Below, piece by piece: positions 18,758 to 29,668 of a stretch of DNA of 56,712 nt (within the stretch, counting starts at the first letter, position 1; each line of letters begins with the position of its first letter). The notes under the pieces are model-generated. The model saw only the letters and a program-made list of their open reading frames with translations. It had not been told where the DNA came from and ran no database searches. Origin of the DNA: Halioglobus japonicus. GTDB lineage: Bacteria > Pseudomonadota > Gammaproteobacteria > Pseudomonadales > Halieaceae. The translations under genes and the position numbers were made by a program. The stretch spans positions 1 through 56,712 of the forward strand of contig CACSIL010000011.1 in assembly GCA_902705825.1 (NCBI GenBank), read 5' to 3'.

Positions 18758-21198
18758 AACAGATCGTTTACCTGATCGTACGCGCTGCTGTCGCTTTCGC
18801 GACGGTCGTTTCTGCGCCCGCTGTGCTGGGGCGCGGTTTCCCGTTTGAAGTATTCAAATATTGCGTTGCTCTGACCGGGGCTTGCAGGCTCGCCAGTTAC
18901 AGGATCAATTTTGACGGTGACGATTCCTGGCGGAACCGGTCGCTCCTGCTCCGGGCTGTCCTTCAACGCTTCCCGCATGTAGCTGATCCAGATGGGTAGC
19001 GCCGCAGTGCCACCAAACTCCCTGCGCCCCAGCGGTGTGTAATTGTCAAAACCTACCCAGGCTGTTGTGACCACATCCCTGTTGTAACCGGAGAACCAGA
19101 CATCCATCGGGCCATTGGTGGTGCCGGTCTTGCCTCCAATATCGCTGCGCTCCAGTACCAGCGCGCGCCGCCCGGTGCCGCGTGTAATCACGTCTTTCAG
19201 GATACTGTCGATAATGAAATTCACCCGTGCATCCATCACGCGCGGCGCCGGAGGCAGATCCTTTTTCGCTGTGGTGTCCGTGGCGAGGATTTCCTCCATG
19301 CTCATTTCTTCGTCTGTGGGCACCTCGACGGCGGGCGCTAGCCCATCGCAATCGCGGCACACCGTCGGTGGCATGGCGTCGAAAATGGTCAGGCCATTGA
19401 TATCCTCAATGCGCTCAATCAGGTAGGGCTCCACGCGGAAACCCCCGTTGGCCAGCACCGCGTAGCCTTTGGCCAATTCCAGCGGTGTAATACTTTGCGT
19501 ACCCAGCGCCAGCGATAACTCAGGAACATACCCCGAGGTATCAAACCCCAGGTGATTGGCATATTTGATCAGCCGCTTTACACCGAGTCTTTGCAGCAGG
19601 CGGATAGATACCAGGTTGCGGGATTTTGTCAGCGCCCAGCGCAGGCGAGTTGGGCCGTAGAATTTGCCCTCGTCGTTCTCAGGCCGCCACAGATCGTCCT
19701 GTGAGCCACCCTCCAGTACGATGGGGGCGTCATTGATAATGGTTGCTGCAGTGAAGCCCGCGTCGAGTGCCGCGGCGTAGAGGAAGGGCTTGAAGTTGGA
19801 TCCCGGCTGGCGCTGCGCCTGCGTGGCCCGATTGAATTTACTCTGTTCGAAGCCAATACCGCCGACAATGCTGATGATAGCGCCGTTGTCCGGGTTCAGT
19901 GATACCAGTGCCGCCTGCGCCGCAGGCAGTTGCGCCAACTGCCATGCGCCCTCCTCGTCCTGTGTCACCCGGATCAGATCGCCCACCGCCAGAACCTTGC
20001 TGACAGGCTGTTGCGAGGCACCGGTGGAGTTCTCGCTGAGATAGGGACGCGCCTGGCGAATACCATTTTCCCAGGGCAAGTCGGGTGTGCTGCCATCGCC
20101 GAGCAATAAAGTCGCCTTGTCGTCTGCCACTGAAGTGACAATAGCGGGCTCAAGATCGCCGATTTCGGGTGCCTTTCGAAGCGCGGCTCGCCAGTCCTCG
20201 ATAGTCTCCTCGTTGGATCCTTTGGGCGGCAGATGCCGCTCGGGGCCGCGATAGCCATGCCGTTTATCGTACGCAATCAGGCCCTCTACAACCGAGCGGG
20301 TAGCAATGCGCTGCAACTCACTGTCGATCGTGGTGTATACGTGATAACCATTGGTATAGGCGTCGAGACCGTAGCGCTCGACCATTTCCTGGCGCGCCAT
20401 TTCCGCGGCATAGTGGGCGGCAAAGCCCAGTTGTGCCCCATAGAGGCGGGCGGTGACAGGCTCAGCCAGGGCGTTGAGGTAATCCTCCTCGTTGATATAG
20501 CCCAGTGAGTACATCCGCCCCAGAATCCAGTTGCGGCGCTCCAGACCCGCCTGTGGCCCGCTGACCGGGTTGATGCGCGACGGAGCCTTGGGGATGCCTG
20601 CCAGCATGGCGTGCTGGGCCAGGCTTAACTCGCCGATCGTCTTGCCGTAGTAGACCTGAGACGCGGCCTCGAAGCCGTAGGACCGGTGACCGAGGAAAAT
20701 GCGGTTGAAATACAGCTCGAAGATCTCTTCCTTGCTCAGCGAGCGCTCGATTTCGATCGCCAGCAAAATCTCATTGAATTTACGCATGAACGTGCGGTCG
20801 AGGCTCAAGAAGTAGTTGCGCGCCACCTGCATGGTCAGCGTGCTGCCGCCGGAGCCCTTTTCGCCGGTGAGCACCAGTTCTGATGTGGCTCGCATCAGCC
20901 CCATCACATCGATGCCGCGGTGCGCGAAGTAATTGTCATCCTCCGCGGCCAGCAGTGCGTTGATGAACTGTGGCGGAATGTCATCGAAAGGCAGCGGGCT
21001 GCGTTTCTGCTCGCCAAACTGACCGATCAGATCGCCGTCGCGGGTGTAGACCAGCATCGGTGTCTGCAATTTGACATCGCGCAATGTCTCAACATCGGGC
21101 AGGTTGGGACTGAGGTAAAGATAGACTCCAGCGACTAGCCACAGTGCACCCAGAAACCCGAACACGAACATTCTTAAAACGAAACGTAGGAAGATCAT
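18754..21198 (-). CDS. mrcA: Penicillin-binding protein 1A, bifunctional
   Basis: This class A PBP polymerises and cross-links peptidoglycan. After one N-terminal membrane anchor comes the GT51 glycosyltransferase domain with EDDNYFAHRG (from residue 86) and GGSTLTMQVARN. An OB-like insert (about 320-430) typical of PBP1A follows. The transpeptidase has SNFK (467-470), SRN (526-528) and KTG (690-692). The length of 814 aa is normal. It is divergent from pilM, the usual ponA-pilM arrangement in pseudomonad-like genomes. Confidence 0.96.
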   Translation of the reverse strand: MIFLRFVLRMFVFGFLGALWLVAGVYLYLSPNLPDVETLRDVKLQTPMLVYTRDGDLIGQFGEQKRSPLPFDDIPPQFINALLAAEDDNYFAHRGIDVMGLMRATSELVLTGEKGSGGSTLTMQVARNYFLSLDRTFMRKFNEILLAIEIERSLSKEEIFELYFNRIFLGHRSYGFEAASQVYYGKTIGELSLAQHAMLAGIPKAPSRINPVSGPQAGLERRNWILGRMYSLGYINEEDYLNALAEPVTARLYGAQLGFAAHYAAEMARQEMVERYGLDAYTNGYHVYTTIDSELQRIATRSVVEGLIAYDKRHGYRGPERHLPPKGSNEETIEDWRAALRKAPEIGDLEPAIVTSVADDKATLLLGDGSTPDLPWENGIRQARPYLSENSTGASQQPVSKVLAVGDLIRVTQDEEGAWQLAQLPAAQAALVSLNPDNGAIISIVGGIGFEQSKFNRATQAQRQPGSNFKPFLYAAALDAGFTAATIINDAPIVLEGGSQDDLWRPENDEGKFYGPTRLRWALTKSRNLVSIRLLQRLGVKRLIKYANHLGFDTSGYVPELSLALGTQSITPLELAKGYAVLANGGFRVEPYLIERIEDINGLTIFDAMPPTVCRDCDGLAPAVEVPTDEEMSMEEILATDTTAKKDLPPAPRVMDARVNFIIDSILKDVITRGTGRRALVLERSDIGGKTGTTNGPMDVWFSGYNRDVVTTAWVGFDNYTPLGRREFGGTAALPIWISYMREALKDSPEQERPVPPGIVTVKIDPVTGEPASPGQSNAIFEYFKRETAPQHSGRRNDRRESDSSAYDQVNDLF

Positions 21199-21362
21199 TT
21201 AACCCTTTAGAAAACAGCTGCTTGGTGAAATCGGCAGCGGCGGTAATTAAAGTCGATTGGTAATTATAAGCTTTTTTTGTGTTTTGATAAGTTTTGGGCT
21301 GTGGTATATCTAACATTAATGTATCGTTGCATAAAAACATCCTAAGTTAGTGATACTGATAG

Positions 21363-22435
<1,073 letters not shown>

Positions 22436-22436
<1 letters not shown>

Positions 22437-23005
22437 TGGCACAGATCAACCTACTACCATGGCGCGAGGAACGTCGCCAGGAACTCAAAAAGGAGTTCCT
22501 GACAACGGTCGCCCTGGTAATTGCGCTCGCTGCCGGCCTGGTGCTGCTGGCCGACCGTGTCGTCAACAGCCAGATAGATAATCAGGTCGCGCGGAATCAG
22601 TACCTGACCGAAAATATTAAAGAGCTGGATAAGCAGGTTGCTGAGATTCGCGATCTGCAGAAGCGGCGCAACCAATTGCTGGATCGCATGCGCGTTATTC
22701 AGGAACTGCAAGGTAACCGCCCGATCATTGTGCGGGTGCTTGATCAGTTGGTTCGCACTGTTCCGGACGGTGTGTTCTACACCAAGCTCACCACCCGCGG
22801 GAAGACCATCAGAATCAGTGGAATTGCTGAATCGAATAACAGGGTGTCGAGCTTAATGCGGCGTCTGGAGGCGTCAGAGTGGCTGGCAAACCCGAATCTG
22901 GACAAAGTGCATGAAGCCCGCGAATTTGGCGAACAGGCCAATAGATTTGAGTTGAGTGTTACCGTGCAGGCCCCGGCGATCGACGAACAGTCGGAAGAAG
23001 GATGA
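22436..23005 (+). CDS. pilN: Type IV pilus assembly protein PilN
   Basis: PilN is a bitopic inner-membrane protein. The N-terminal peptide MAQINLLPWREERR is the conserved PilM-binding INLLPWR motif. It is followed by a membrane helix (about residues 22-42), a coiled coil and a periplasmic ferredoxin-like domain. The length is 189 aa. It would pair with PilO in the alignment subcomplex. Confidence 0.96.
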
Positions 23006-23008
23006 ACG

Positions 23009-23623
23009 ATGGCATTTGAAGACACAATACGCTCGCTGCGCGAATTCGATGTAAATGATCTGGATTTTGATAATGTCGGATCATGGCCGATGGCGGTCAA
23101 AGGATTGATCTGGGCGGTGTTGGTGATCGCAGTTTTGATCGGGGGCTACTACTACCATATCGAGGACTTGCAGCTGGAGCTGGCAAGAGCCCAGGATAAC
23201 GAGGTCAAACTCAAGAAAGACTTTGAAGCCAAAGCGTTTAAGGCGGCTAATCTGGATGCGTATCGCCAGCAGATGGTGGAGATGGAAGAGTCATTTGGCG
23301 CGCTGGTGAGCCAGTTGCCCAGCGATACTGAAGTGCCCGGGCTGTTGGAAGATATCACCAATAAGGGCCTTCTCAACGGGCTGGATATCGCCAGTATTGA
23401 CCTGCAGAAAGAGCGCGCCAGAGAGTTCTATGTCGAATTGCCAATCGCTATCAATGCCTCTGGCTCCTATCACGACCTGGGTGCGTTTATCAGCGGTATG
23501 GCGGGCTTACCGCGCATCGTAACACTCCACGATTTTGAGATAACCACCGATAACAAGAACAAAAATAGTCTGGACATGAAGATTATCGCCAAGACCTATC
23601 GCTACAAAGATGGGGATGCCTAG
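23009..23623 (+). CDS. pilO: Type IV pilus assembly protein PilO
   Basis: PilO is the bitopic partner of PilN. It has a short cytoplasmic segment, one membrane helix (about residues 30-50), a coiled coil (about 50-100) and a periplasmic domain with the QLPSDTEVPGLLEDI block typical of PilO. The length of 204 aa is normal. It starts 3 nt after pilN, and its stop is followed at once by the pilP start. Confidence 0.95.
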   Translation: MAFEDTIRSLREFDVNDLDFDNVGSWPMAVKGLIWAVLVIAVLIGGYYYHIEDLQLELARAQDNEVKLKKDFEAKAFKAANLDAYRQQMVEMEESFGALVSQLPSDTEVPGLLEDITNKGLLNGLDIASIDLQKERAREFYVELPIAINASGSYHDLGAFISGMAGLPRIVTLHDFEITTDNKNKNSLDMKIIAKTYRYKDGDA

Positions 23624-23625
23624 TG

Positions 23626-24159
23626 ATGAAAAGCACCCCGTTTAATCTGTTGGTACTGTGCCTTTTAGGGGCGGTTCTCGCCGGGTGTTCCGGGCGCGAC
23701 CAGTCTGACCTGGATGCCTTTATGGAAGAAAAGCGCACCCGTCCGGGCGGCATTATTGCCCCGATACCCACATTCAAAGCCTATGAAGCCTTTGCTTACA
23801 GCGCCACGACCTTGCGCAGTCCGTTTGACCGCCCCATTGAGGTGCGGGAAATTGCCCAACTGCAGGCGATAGCGGCCATCAAGCCGGATGAAAACCGCGC
23901 CAAGGAATTTTTGGAACAGTACACCTTCGACTCGTTGCGCATGGTGGGCACATTGGAGCGGGACGGCACCAACTGGACATTGATAAAAGACCCGGACGGC
24001 GGTGTGCACCGGGTTAAAACGGGGAATTTTCTGGGTCGCCATCACGGCAAAATCGTGGATATGGCAGATACCTATGTTTCAGTGGTAGAGATAGTGAGTG
24101 ACGGTACGCCCGATGGTTGGGTCGAGCGGCCGCGCACGATCAAATTAAGCGGTTTATAA
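23626..24159 (+). CDS. pilP: Type IV pilus lipoprotein PilP
   Basis: PilP is a periplasmic lipoprotein bridging PilNO to the PilQ secretin. Its signal peptide ends in lipobox LAGC (Cys21 counted from ATG 23626). After a flexible linker comes the small beta domain (RMVGTLERDGTNWTLIKDPDGGVHRVKTGNFLG). A GTG at 23623 adds one residue, but the ATG is preferred. The length of 177 aa is normal. Confidence 0.95.
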   Translation: MKSTPFNLLVLCLLGAVLAGCSGRDQSDLDAFMEEKRTRPGGIIAPIPTFKAYEAFAYSATTLRSPFDRPIEVREIAQLQAIAAIKPDENRAKEFLEQYTFDSLRMVGTLERDGTNWTLIKDPDGGVHRVKTGNFLGRHHGKIVDMADTYVSVVEIVSDGTPDGWVERPRTIKLSGL

Positions 24160-24181
24160 ATCGCGATCATGGCACGAGGCC

Positions 24182-26326
24182 GTGACTATAAAACAATATG
24201 TGGGGAAAAAGGCCGTGTTGAAATCTAAAGTGAGCTTGGGAATGAGGTTGCGGAACGCAGTCGTTATGCTGGCGATGAGCTTTGTAACCGGCACGGCGTT
24301 CGGCGCACCCACGGTGCAGGACATTGAATTCAGTTCCAGGCCTGGCAGTAAGTTTGAGGTGCGCTTGGAATTCAACGAGCCACCACCTGAATTCCAGACC
24401 TATGCTATCGAAAAACCCGCTCGTATTGCTGTCGATTTCCCCAATACTACCAGCGGTCTCGACCAGAAGCGTTTTTCCCTGCCCTACGGGAATGCCAGCA
24501 AGGCCGTGGTGCTTGAATCGGGTGATCGCACCCGCTTGGTCGTCGAACTGATCAAACTGGTTCCCTACGAAACGCGCGTTGAAGGTAATAACCTGTTTCT
24601 GGTGGTGGGTCAGGAGGGCACGGATTATGTCAAGCAGGGTGCCGAGCCTCTGAGTGTGCAGTCCGCTGTAGTGGAAGTGACCGAAGTGGCCTCGGAGATC
24701 ACCGATCTGGAATTCCAACGAACCGGAGGTGGTGAAGGAAAGCTCACGCTGCACCTTACAGACCCTTCAGTTGATGTGAACGTATTCAGCGAAGGTGGCG
24801 ATGTCAAAGTAGAGTTTATTGATACCACTGTTGCAGAGCGCCTGATGCGCCGCTACGACGTGACCGATTTCGCCACGCCGGTGAACAGTGTCGATGTGAA
24901 TACCACCGAGCGCGGTGCGATTTTGCGACTGAAAACCACAGGTGATTTTGATTACCTCGCCTATCAGACAGACAACGAGTACGTTATCAGTGTCAAACCG
25001 CTCTCTGCGAAAGAAGTTGAGCGCCGCAGAAACGAGTTCAACTATGTGGGTGACAGGATATCGCTGAATTTCCAGGATATCGAAGTGCGAGCGGTACTGC
25101 AGCTTATCGCCGATTTCACCGAGTTGAACCTGGTGGCCAGCGATACGGTATCAGGGCGTATTACCTTGCGTTTGCAGAATGTGCCATGGGACCAGGCTCT
25201 GGAGCTGGTATTGAAAACCAAGGGGCTGGATAAGCGTCAGATTGGCAACGTGCTGATGGTCGCGCCAGCGGCTGAAATCGCAGAGCGAGAGCGTCAGCAA
25301 ATTGAGGCGAACAAGCAAATAGCGGAGTTGGCTCCGCTGGTTTCCGAGTTTGTGCGTATTCGCTACGCCAATGCAGAAGACATTGTGGAGTTGTTCCAGG
25401 CCGGTTCCGAGGACGGTGGCAGCCTGACGTCCCCGCGCGGTTCAGTGGTCGTTGACACCCGCACCAACTCGCTGATTATCACAGATACGGCGACAAAACT
25501 GGCTGAGATACGCGAGCTTCTGACACTCGTTGATATTCCCGTGCGCCAGGTGATGATTGAGGCGCGCATAGTGATAGCGCAATCAGACGCCGCGCAAAGC
25601 CTGGGTATTGAGTGGGGTGGCGCGTATGTTAACCAGGGCAGCGATCTGGTGACCGTATCGGGAGATACGGATAACGTGGTTAGTATCAACGAGGATATTA
25701 TCAATGGCCGAACGCCGTCGGTCAGTTATCCCGGCGCACTGCTGGTCGATCTGGGTGTCGCATCCAACAGTGGCTTTGCGATTGGGTTTGCCAGCGGCGA
25801 TCTGTTCCTGTCGGCTGAACTGTCAGCGCTGGAATCGGAAGGCGAGGGCGAGGTCGTATCACAGCCGAAAGTCATCACCGGGGACAAACAAGAGGCCTCT
25901 ATCAAGTCTGGTACAGAAATTCCCTACCAGCAGTCCTCCGCCAGTGGCGAAACGACTGTTGCGTTCAAGGACGCGGTACTGGCGCTGTTTGTAACGCCAA
26001 ACATTACGCCTGATGATCGTATTATGCTCGATCTCAAGGTTAACCAGGATTCCGTGGGCGAACTGGTTCCCAGTGGTAGCGGTGGTTTTATTCCCTCTAT
26101 CGATACCACGCAGCTGGAGACTCAGGTGCTGGTAGGCAACGGTGAGACAGTGGTATTGGGTGGTGTATTCAAAACCGAGGATATCGAGTCTGTTAACAAG
26201 GTACCGTTCTTCGGCGATATCCCTTACATAGGGGCTTTCTTCAGGAGTGAGTCCAGTACTCACACCAAGACAGAGACGCTGATCTTTATCACCCCGCGTA
26301 TCCTGGCTGATCAGTTGCTTGACTAG
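24182..26326 (+). CDS. pilQ: Type IV pilus secretin PilQ
   Basis: PilQ forms the outer-membrane channel for the pilus. Residues 21-42 from an internal ATG (24242) form a clean signal peptide (MRLRNAVVMLAMSFVTG..AFGA), so 24242 may be the true start rather than GTG 24182. Two AMIN domains (about 45-250), the STN/N0 region, N1 (about 380-460) and the secretin barrel (about 470-710, ending LIFITPRILAD) follow. The length of 714 aa is normal. It is the last of the pil genes here. Confidence 0.96.
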   Translation: MTIKQYVGKKAVLKSKVSLGMRLRNAVVMLAMSFVTGTAFGAPTVQDIEFSSRPGSKFEVRLEFNEPPPEFQTYAIEKPARIAVDFPNTTSGLDQKRFSLPYGNASKAVVLESGDRTRLVVELIKLVPYETRVEGNNLFLVVGQEGTDYVKQGAEPLSVQSAVVEVTEVASEITDLEFQRTGGGEGKLTLHLTDPSVDVNVFSEGGDVKVEFIDTTVAERLMRRYDVTDFATPVNSVDVNTTERGAILRLKTTGDFDYLAYQTDNEYVISVKPLSAKEVERRRNEFNYVGDRISLNFQDIEVRAVLQLIADFTELNLVASDTVSGRITLRLQNVPWDQALELVLKTKGLDKRQIGNVLMVAPAAEIAERERQQIEANKQIAELAPLVSEFVRIRYANAEDIVELFQAGSEDGGSLTSPRGSVVVDTRTNSLIITDTATKLAEIRELLTLVDIPVRQVMIEARIVIAQSDAAQSLGIEWGGAYVNQGSDLVTVSGDTDNVVSINEDIINGRTPSVSYPGALLVDLGVASNSGFAIGFASGDLFLSAELSALESEGEGEVVSQPKVITGDKQEASIKSGTEIPYQQSSASGETTVAFKDAVLALFVTPNITPDDRIMLDLKVNQDSVGELVPSGSGGFIPSIDTTQLETQVLVGNGETVVLGGVFKTEDIESVNKVPFFGDIPYIGAFFRSESSTHTKTETLIFITPRILADQLLD

Positions 26327-26341
26327 AGGTCAGCAGAACTA

Positions 26342-26860
26342 ATGCCACCATTGCATCGAGTATTTCTGGTCGGCCCCATGGGGGCCGGCAAGACAACCAT
26401 CGGCAAGTATCTTGCGGAGCATCTGAAGCTGCGCTTTGCAGATACCGATACGGAAATTGAGGTGCGCACCGGCGCAGACATTCCGTGGATTTTTGACGTC
26501 GAGGGCGAGGAAGGTTTCCGCATTCGCGAACAGCAAGTGGTCGCGGAAATGACGGAGTGGGATGACGTAGTACTGGCAACGGGTGGCGGTGTCGTACTGC
26601 GCCCGGAGAACCGCAGTGCGCTGGCCGGCCGAGGGTTTGTGATCTATCTGTACGCCACGGTGGAAGAGCAGGTTAAGCGAACTCGGCGCGATCGCCGCAG
26701 ACCGCTGCTGCAAAAAGGTGATCCGGAAAAAATTCTACGCGCGTTGATGGCCGAACGCGATCCACTGTACCGCGAAATCGCCGACCATATCATCGAGACC
26801 GATGCCTGTAGCCCGCGAATGGTGGCACAGCGCCTGGTAGAAGAACTCGCTGCCTTATAG
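26342..26860 (+). CDS. aroK: Shikimate kinase
   Basis: AroK phosphorylates shikimate at the 3-hydroxyl in aromatic amino acid synthesis. The P-loop GPMGAGKTT is at residues 11-19, the shikimate-binding DTDTEIE and GFRIREQ follow, then the GGGVV motif and the LID with RRDRRRPLL. The length of 172 aa is normal. It follows pilQ by 15 nt. Its expected partner aroB is not next to it but lies at 37049, beyond a 10-kb envelope-gene island. Confidence 0.97.
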   Translation: MPPLHRVFLVGPMGAGKTTIGKYLAEHLKLRFADTDTEIEVRTGADIPWIFDVEGEEGFRIREQQVVAEMTEWDDVVLATGGGVVLRPENRSALAGRGFVIYLYATVEEQVKRTRRDRRRPLLQKGDPEKILRALMAERDPLYREIADHIIETDACSPRMVAQRLVEELAAL

Positions 26861-26884
26861 AACACTGCGCCTGCAGCGAAGTGA

Positions 26885-27976
26885 TTAATTCGACCGCTTC
26901 AGTAAAACTATTGCGATAACCAGCAGCAGCAACCCGGGCGACAGCACTGTCAGTACGACATTCCAGTGCATGATGCCGGCCAGATGACCGCTGATTTGCT
27001 GTATCAGGTAGTAGCTGATACCGATTATCCCACCCATCGCAATGCGCTGTCCCACTGATACGCTGCGCACTGAACCCAGCAGAAACGGCAGCGCCATCAG
27101 CGCCATAGCCAGTATCCCCACCGGGATACTCATCTGTGTCCAGAAAATGACTCTCTGCGATTCGGCGTTCATGTTGTTTTCTTCCAGGCGCCGAATAGAT
27201 CGCCAAAGATCAGCAGGGGAAAGTGAGCTGGCGCTGGTCATTAAAGTGCGGGTCTGGTCTTCGCTGAGTAATGCCTGCCATAGCAGGGTGTCCTGAAGCT
27301 CTGTTTGCGCGTGCTGCTCATGCAACGTTGTTTCACGTACCTGATGCAGTAACCAGGTATTGTCCTGAAGCAGCTCTGCCCTGGGTGTTTGCAGGATTTT
27401 TTGCAGCACGGCTTGTTCGTCAAACTGATAGATTTCTACACCGGCCAGGCTGCGGTCAGGCATGACTTTATCAAAGCGAATAAACTGACCGGCATTGCGA
27501 GTCCAGAACTCTTCGCTGCCGTCATTCGCGGTTTCGTTTTCAAAATCAGCCAGGTTCTCTTCTATCAGGGTTTTACCCCTCAGTTGTGTGGCAAAGAACT
27601 CCGTCTTTGGAATAACCAGGCTTTGCAGCAAAAGCACGACACCGATGATTGCCAGCGACAGTTGAATGATAGGCACGCAGATTCGCGCTGTCGATACGGC
27701 AGCGGCTCGCATCGCGGTTAACTCAAGGTTATTCGCCAGCGCACCCAGCCCCAGCAGCCCCCCTAGTAATACCGTGACTGGCAGCAGATTGACCGCCAGT
27801 GCCGGCAGGCCACAGGCAACCACCAGCAGGGCATCCACGAGTTCATAGCTGCCCTTGCCAACGTCCTCAAGCTCTTCAGACAACGCCAGAAAGCTAAACA
27901 GGGATAACAGCATGAGAATCACCGGAATGCAGCCTCCGAGGAAGCTACTACCGATATAGCGGTTAAGTATATTCAT
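26885..27976 (-). CDS. LptG-like permease (YjgP/YjgQ family)
   Basis: This is a six-helix permease of the LptF/LptG family, whose dimers with LptB2 extract lipopolysaccharide from the inner membrane. The N terminus is LptG-like (LNRYIGSSFLGG, EELEDVGKGSYELVDALL, GLGALANNLELTAMRAAAVS). Three N-terminal helices (about residues 12-36, 50-80, 98-122) flank a periplasmic beta region (about 130-270), with three helices after it. The length is 363 aa. The canonical lptF-lptG pair normally sits together near pepA. Here the gene follows a flippase, so I read it as an accessory paralogue. Confidence 0.85.
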   Translation of the reverse strand: MNILNRYIGSSFLGGCIPVILMLLSLFSFLALSEELEDVGKGSYELVDALLVVACGLPALAVNLLPVTVLLGGLLGLGALANNLELTAMRAAAVSTARICVPIIQLSLAIIGVVLLLQSLVIPKTEFFATQLRGKTLIEENLADFENETANDGSEEFWTRNAGQFIRFDKVMPDRSLAGVEIYQFDEQAVLQKILQTPRAELLQDNTWLLHQVRETTLHEQHAQTELQDTLLWQALLSEDQTRTLMTSASSLSPADLWRSIRRLEENNMNAESQRVIFWTQMSIPVGILAMALMALPFLLGSVRSVSVGQRIAMGGIIGISYYLIQQISGHLAGIMHWNVVLTVLSPGLLLLVIAIVLLKRSN

Positions 27977-28064
27977 ACTTGGCGGCCAACCGTTTGAAGT
28001 TCAGCGCAGGCCAGGTTAAGGAAAACAGTGCTGCCTGCGGCAATACATTCTAGCCATCTACACG

Positions 28065-29393
28065 TCACGCGGGGGCGCTCCCATTGTTCGTGCTTCGGCG
28101 GATAAGTATGGCCAGCGCGATTGTTGGCAGCACGACTGAAATACAGGTTGCCCAGCCCGCTCCCATCAAACCTATCTGTGAGGTGAGAGCGACAAACAGG
28201 CCGAGGTAGATGACTGCCGACACAATATGTAGGCGCAACACTTTGCCTGCGAGACCGATAGCATAAGCTGCAGAACGCAGTGGGGCGCCAGCAAGATCAA
28301 ATGTTCCTGCCAGCAGTAGCAAGACAAGTAAGTTTGCCGCGCCAACGAACGCATTTCCAAACAGTGTCGCGAGAATCAGGTCACCAAAGAAAAAGCCGAC
28401 CAGTACCAGCGCCAAACCGACGCCAGCGCCGAGCAGTACCGTGCGGTATGCGATCAGTTTGAAATCATCGCTGCCCTGATGCCAGCTGCGGGTGAGATCG
28501 GGGAAGATGACTTGTTGAATCAGGGTTGCCGGCTTGGATAGCAAACTGGAGACCTGCCGCGCCAGGCGGTAAAGGCCGGCTTCCGTCGCCCCCAATAGAG
28601 AGCCAACAAGCATCAGAGTAATACGCTTGGGCACAAGATCGACGTTCGATTGCCAATAGGTCACCCAGAAGAAATGACGTAAGCCGGGAAACTCATCCAT
28701 GCCAGAAAGTTTGACCATTGCGCCTTTGAGCGGCGTGTCAAAACGCTGGTGATACTCGCGCCGACCTCGCCAACTCAGGTAGACATTTTCGGTAATATAG
28801 GCAAACGCCAGAACAGCGACAAACACAAACATTGGGCTATCAAGCCACCACGCCACAGTCACTCCGACAAAGGTGATACCCGGGCCAATCGTCATCTGGC
28901 GCCCGAGGACATCAAATTTATCAAACAGGCGAAGCAGGCCAATGTCGGTATTGTTGCCCGTGGCCAATAACACCAGGCTATAGGCAGTGAGCAGAACAAT
29001 ATGATTCGGTTCCACGCCCATTAAAGACCCGACGAAGGGCGCCAGCAAAAACGCGATTGCAGTAGACGCAATACAGGCATAAAGATCCATGCGCCGGCAG
29101 ATGCTGATCAAGCGCTGTAGCGCTTGAGTATCGTGCGCATCATGCAGGGGCACGCCGTAGCGCACTATTGCGTGAAACTGTTTAAAACTGAACAGGCCGC
29201 GCGCCAGCAGTGCATACGCCTCTATGAGCACCACCATGCCAAACTCGGCGGGTCCGAGCGATCGCGCCATCAGGGCGGTTGCTCCAAATGACATCACAGC
29301 GGCGACACCGCGACCTCTAAGAAGAAGCCCGAAATTGCCAAGCACTCTGCGCATTGGACCTTGTGCGGCCGGGGCCGCTTCAGGTTCTTTCAT
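28065..29393 (-). CDS. Wzx-type oligosaccharide flippase
   Basis: This is a multi-spanning protein of the MOP/polysaccharide flippase family, expected to flip a lipid-linked glycan across the inner membrane. It is 442 aa long with about 12 hydrophobic segments. The RVLGNFGLLLRGRGVAAVMSFGATALMARSLGPAEFG start is typical of Wzx-like proteins. A ribosome binding site AGGAAG precedes the ATG. It is transcribed ahead of the LptG-like gene (88-bp gap), so the two are probably co-expressed. No glycosyltransferase genes lie nearby. Confidence 0.85.
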   Translation of the reverse strand: MKEPEAAPAAQGPMRRVLGNFGLLLRGRGVAAVMSFGATALMARSLGPAEFGMVVLIEAYALLARGLFSFKQFHAIVRYGVPLHDAHDTQALQRLISICRRMDLYACIASTAIAFLLAPFVGSLMGVEPNHIVLLTAYSLVLLATGNNTDIGLLRLFDKFDVLGRQMTIGPGITFVGVTVAWWLDSPMFVFVAVLAFAYITENVYLSWRGRREYHQRFDTPLKGAMVKLSGMDEFPGLRHFFWVTYWQSNVDLVPKRITLMLVGSLLGATEAGLYRLARQVSSLLSKPATLIQQVIFPDLTRSWHQGSDDFKLIAYRTVLLGAGVGLALVLVGFFFGDLILATLFGNAFVGAANLLVLLLLAGTFDLAGAPLRSAAYAIGLAGKVLRLHIVSAVIYLGLFVALTSQIGLMGAGWATCISVVLPTIALAILIRRSTNNGSAPA

Positions 29394-29668
29394 GCACGCT
29401 TCCTTTGGCGCTGTTAGCGCAGCACCGAGGTTTGTGATTTGCCTGATTCAGGTAGCGATCCTCAAACATTATGTAATGACCCAGGAGTCTCCTGTAAAAA
29501 GAACGGGCAAGAGGATTCAATGATCCGCACAGGAATGTATCTCAATGGTGGCATAGTATAGAGTCATCGAGGTTGTATTCATATTGTGGGCCATTTTCCA
29601 GTCTTATCGCGATTCGCTTTACCATTATTTTCGAATACCATGGTGGCGCATGAAATTGAAATCTCAGG
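29394..29668. promoter_or_regulatory. AT-rich divergent spacer between flippase and CHAD-like gene
   Basis: This 275-bp stretch separates divergent genes and must hold both promoters. I see AT-rich -10-like strings (around 29555-29565) but no convincing paired -35, and no coding frame with support. Confidence 0.4.
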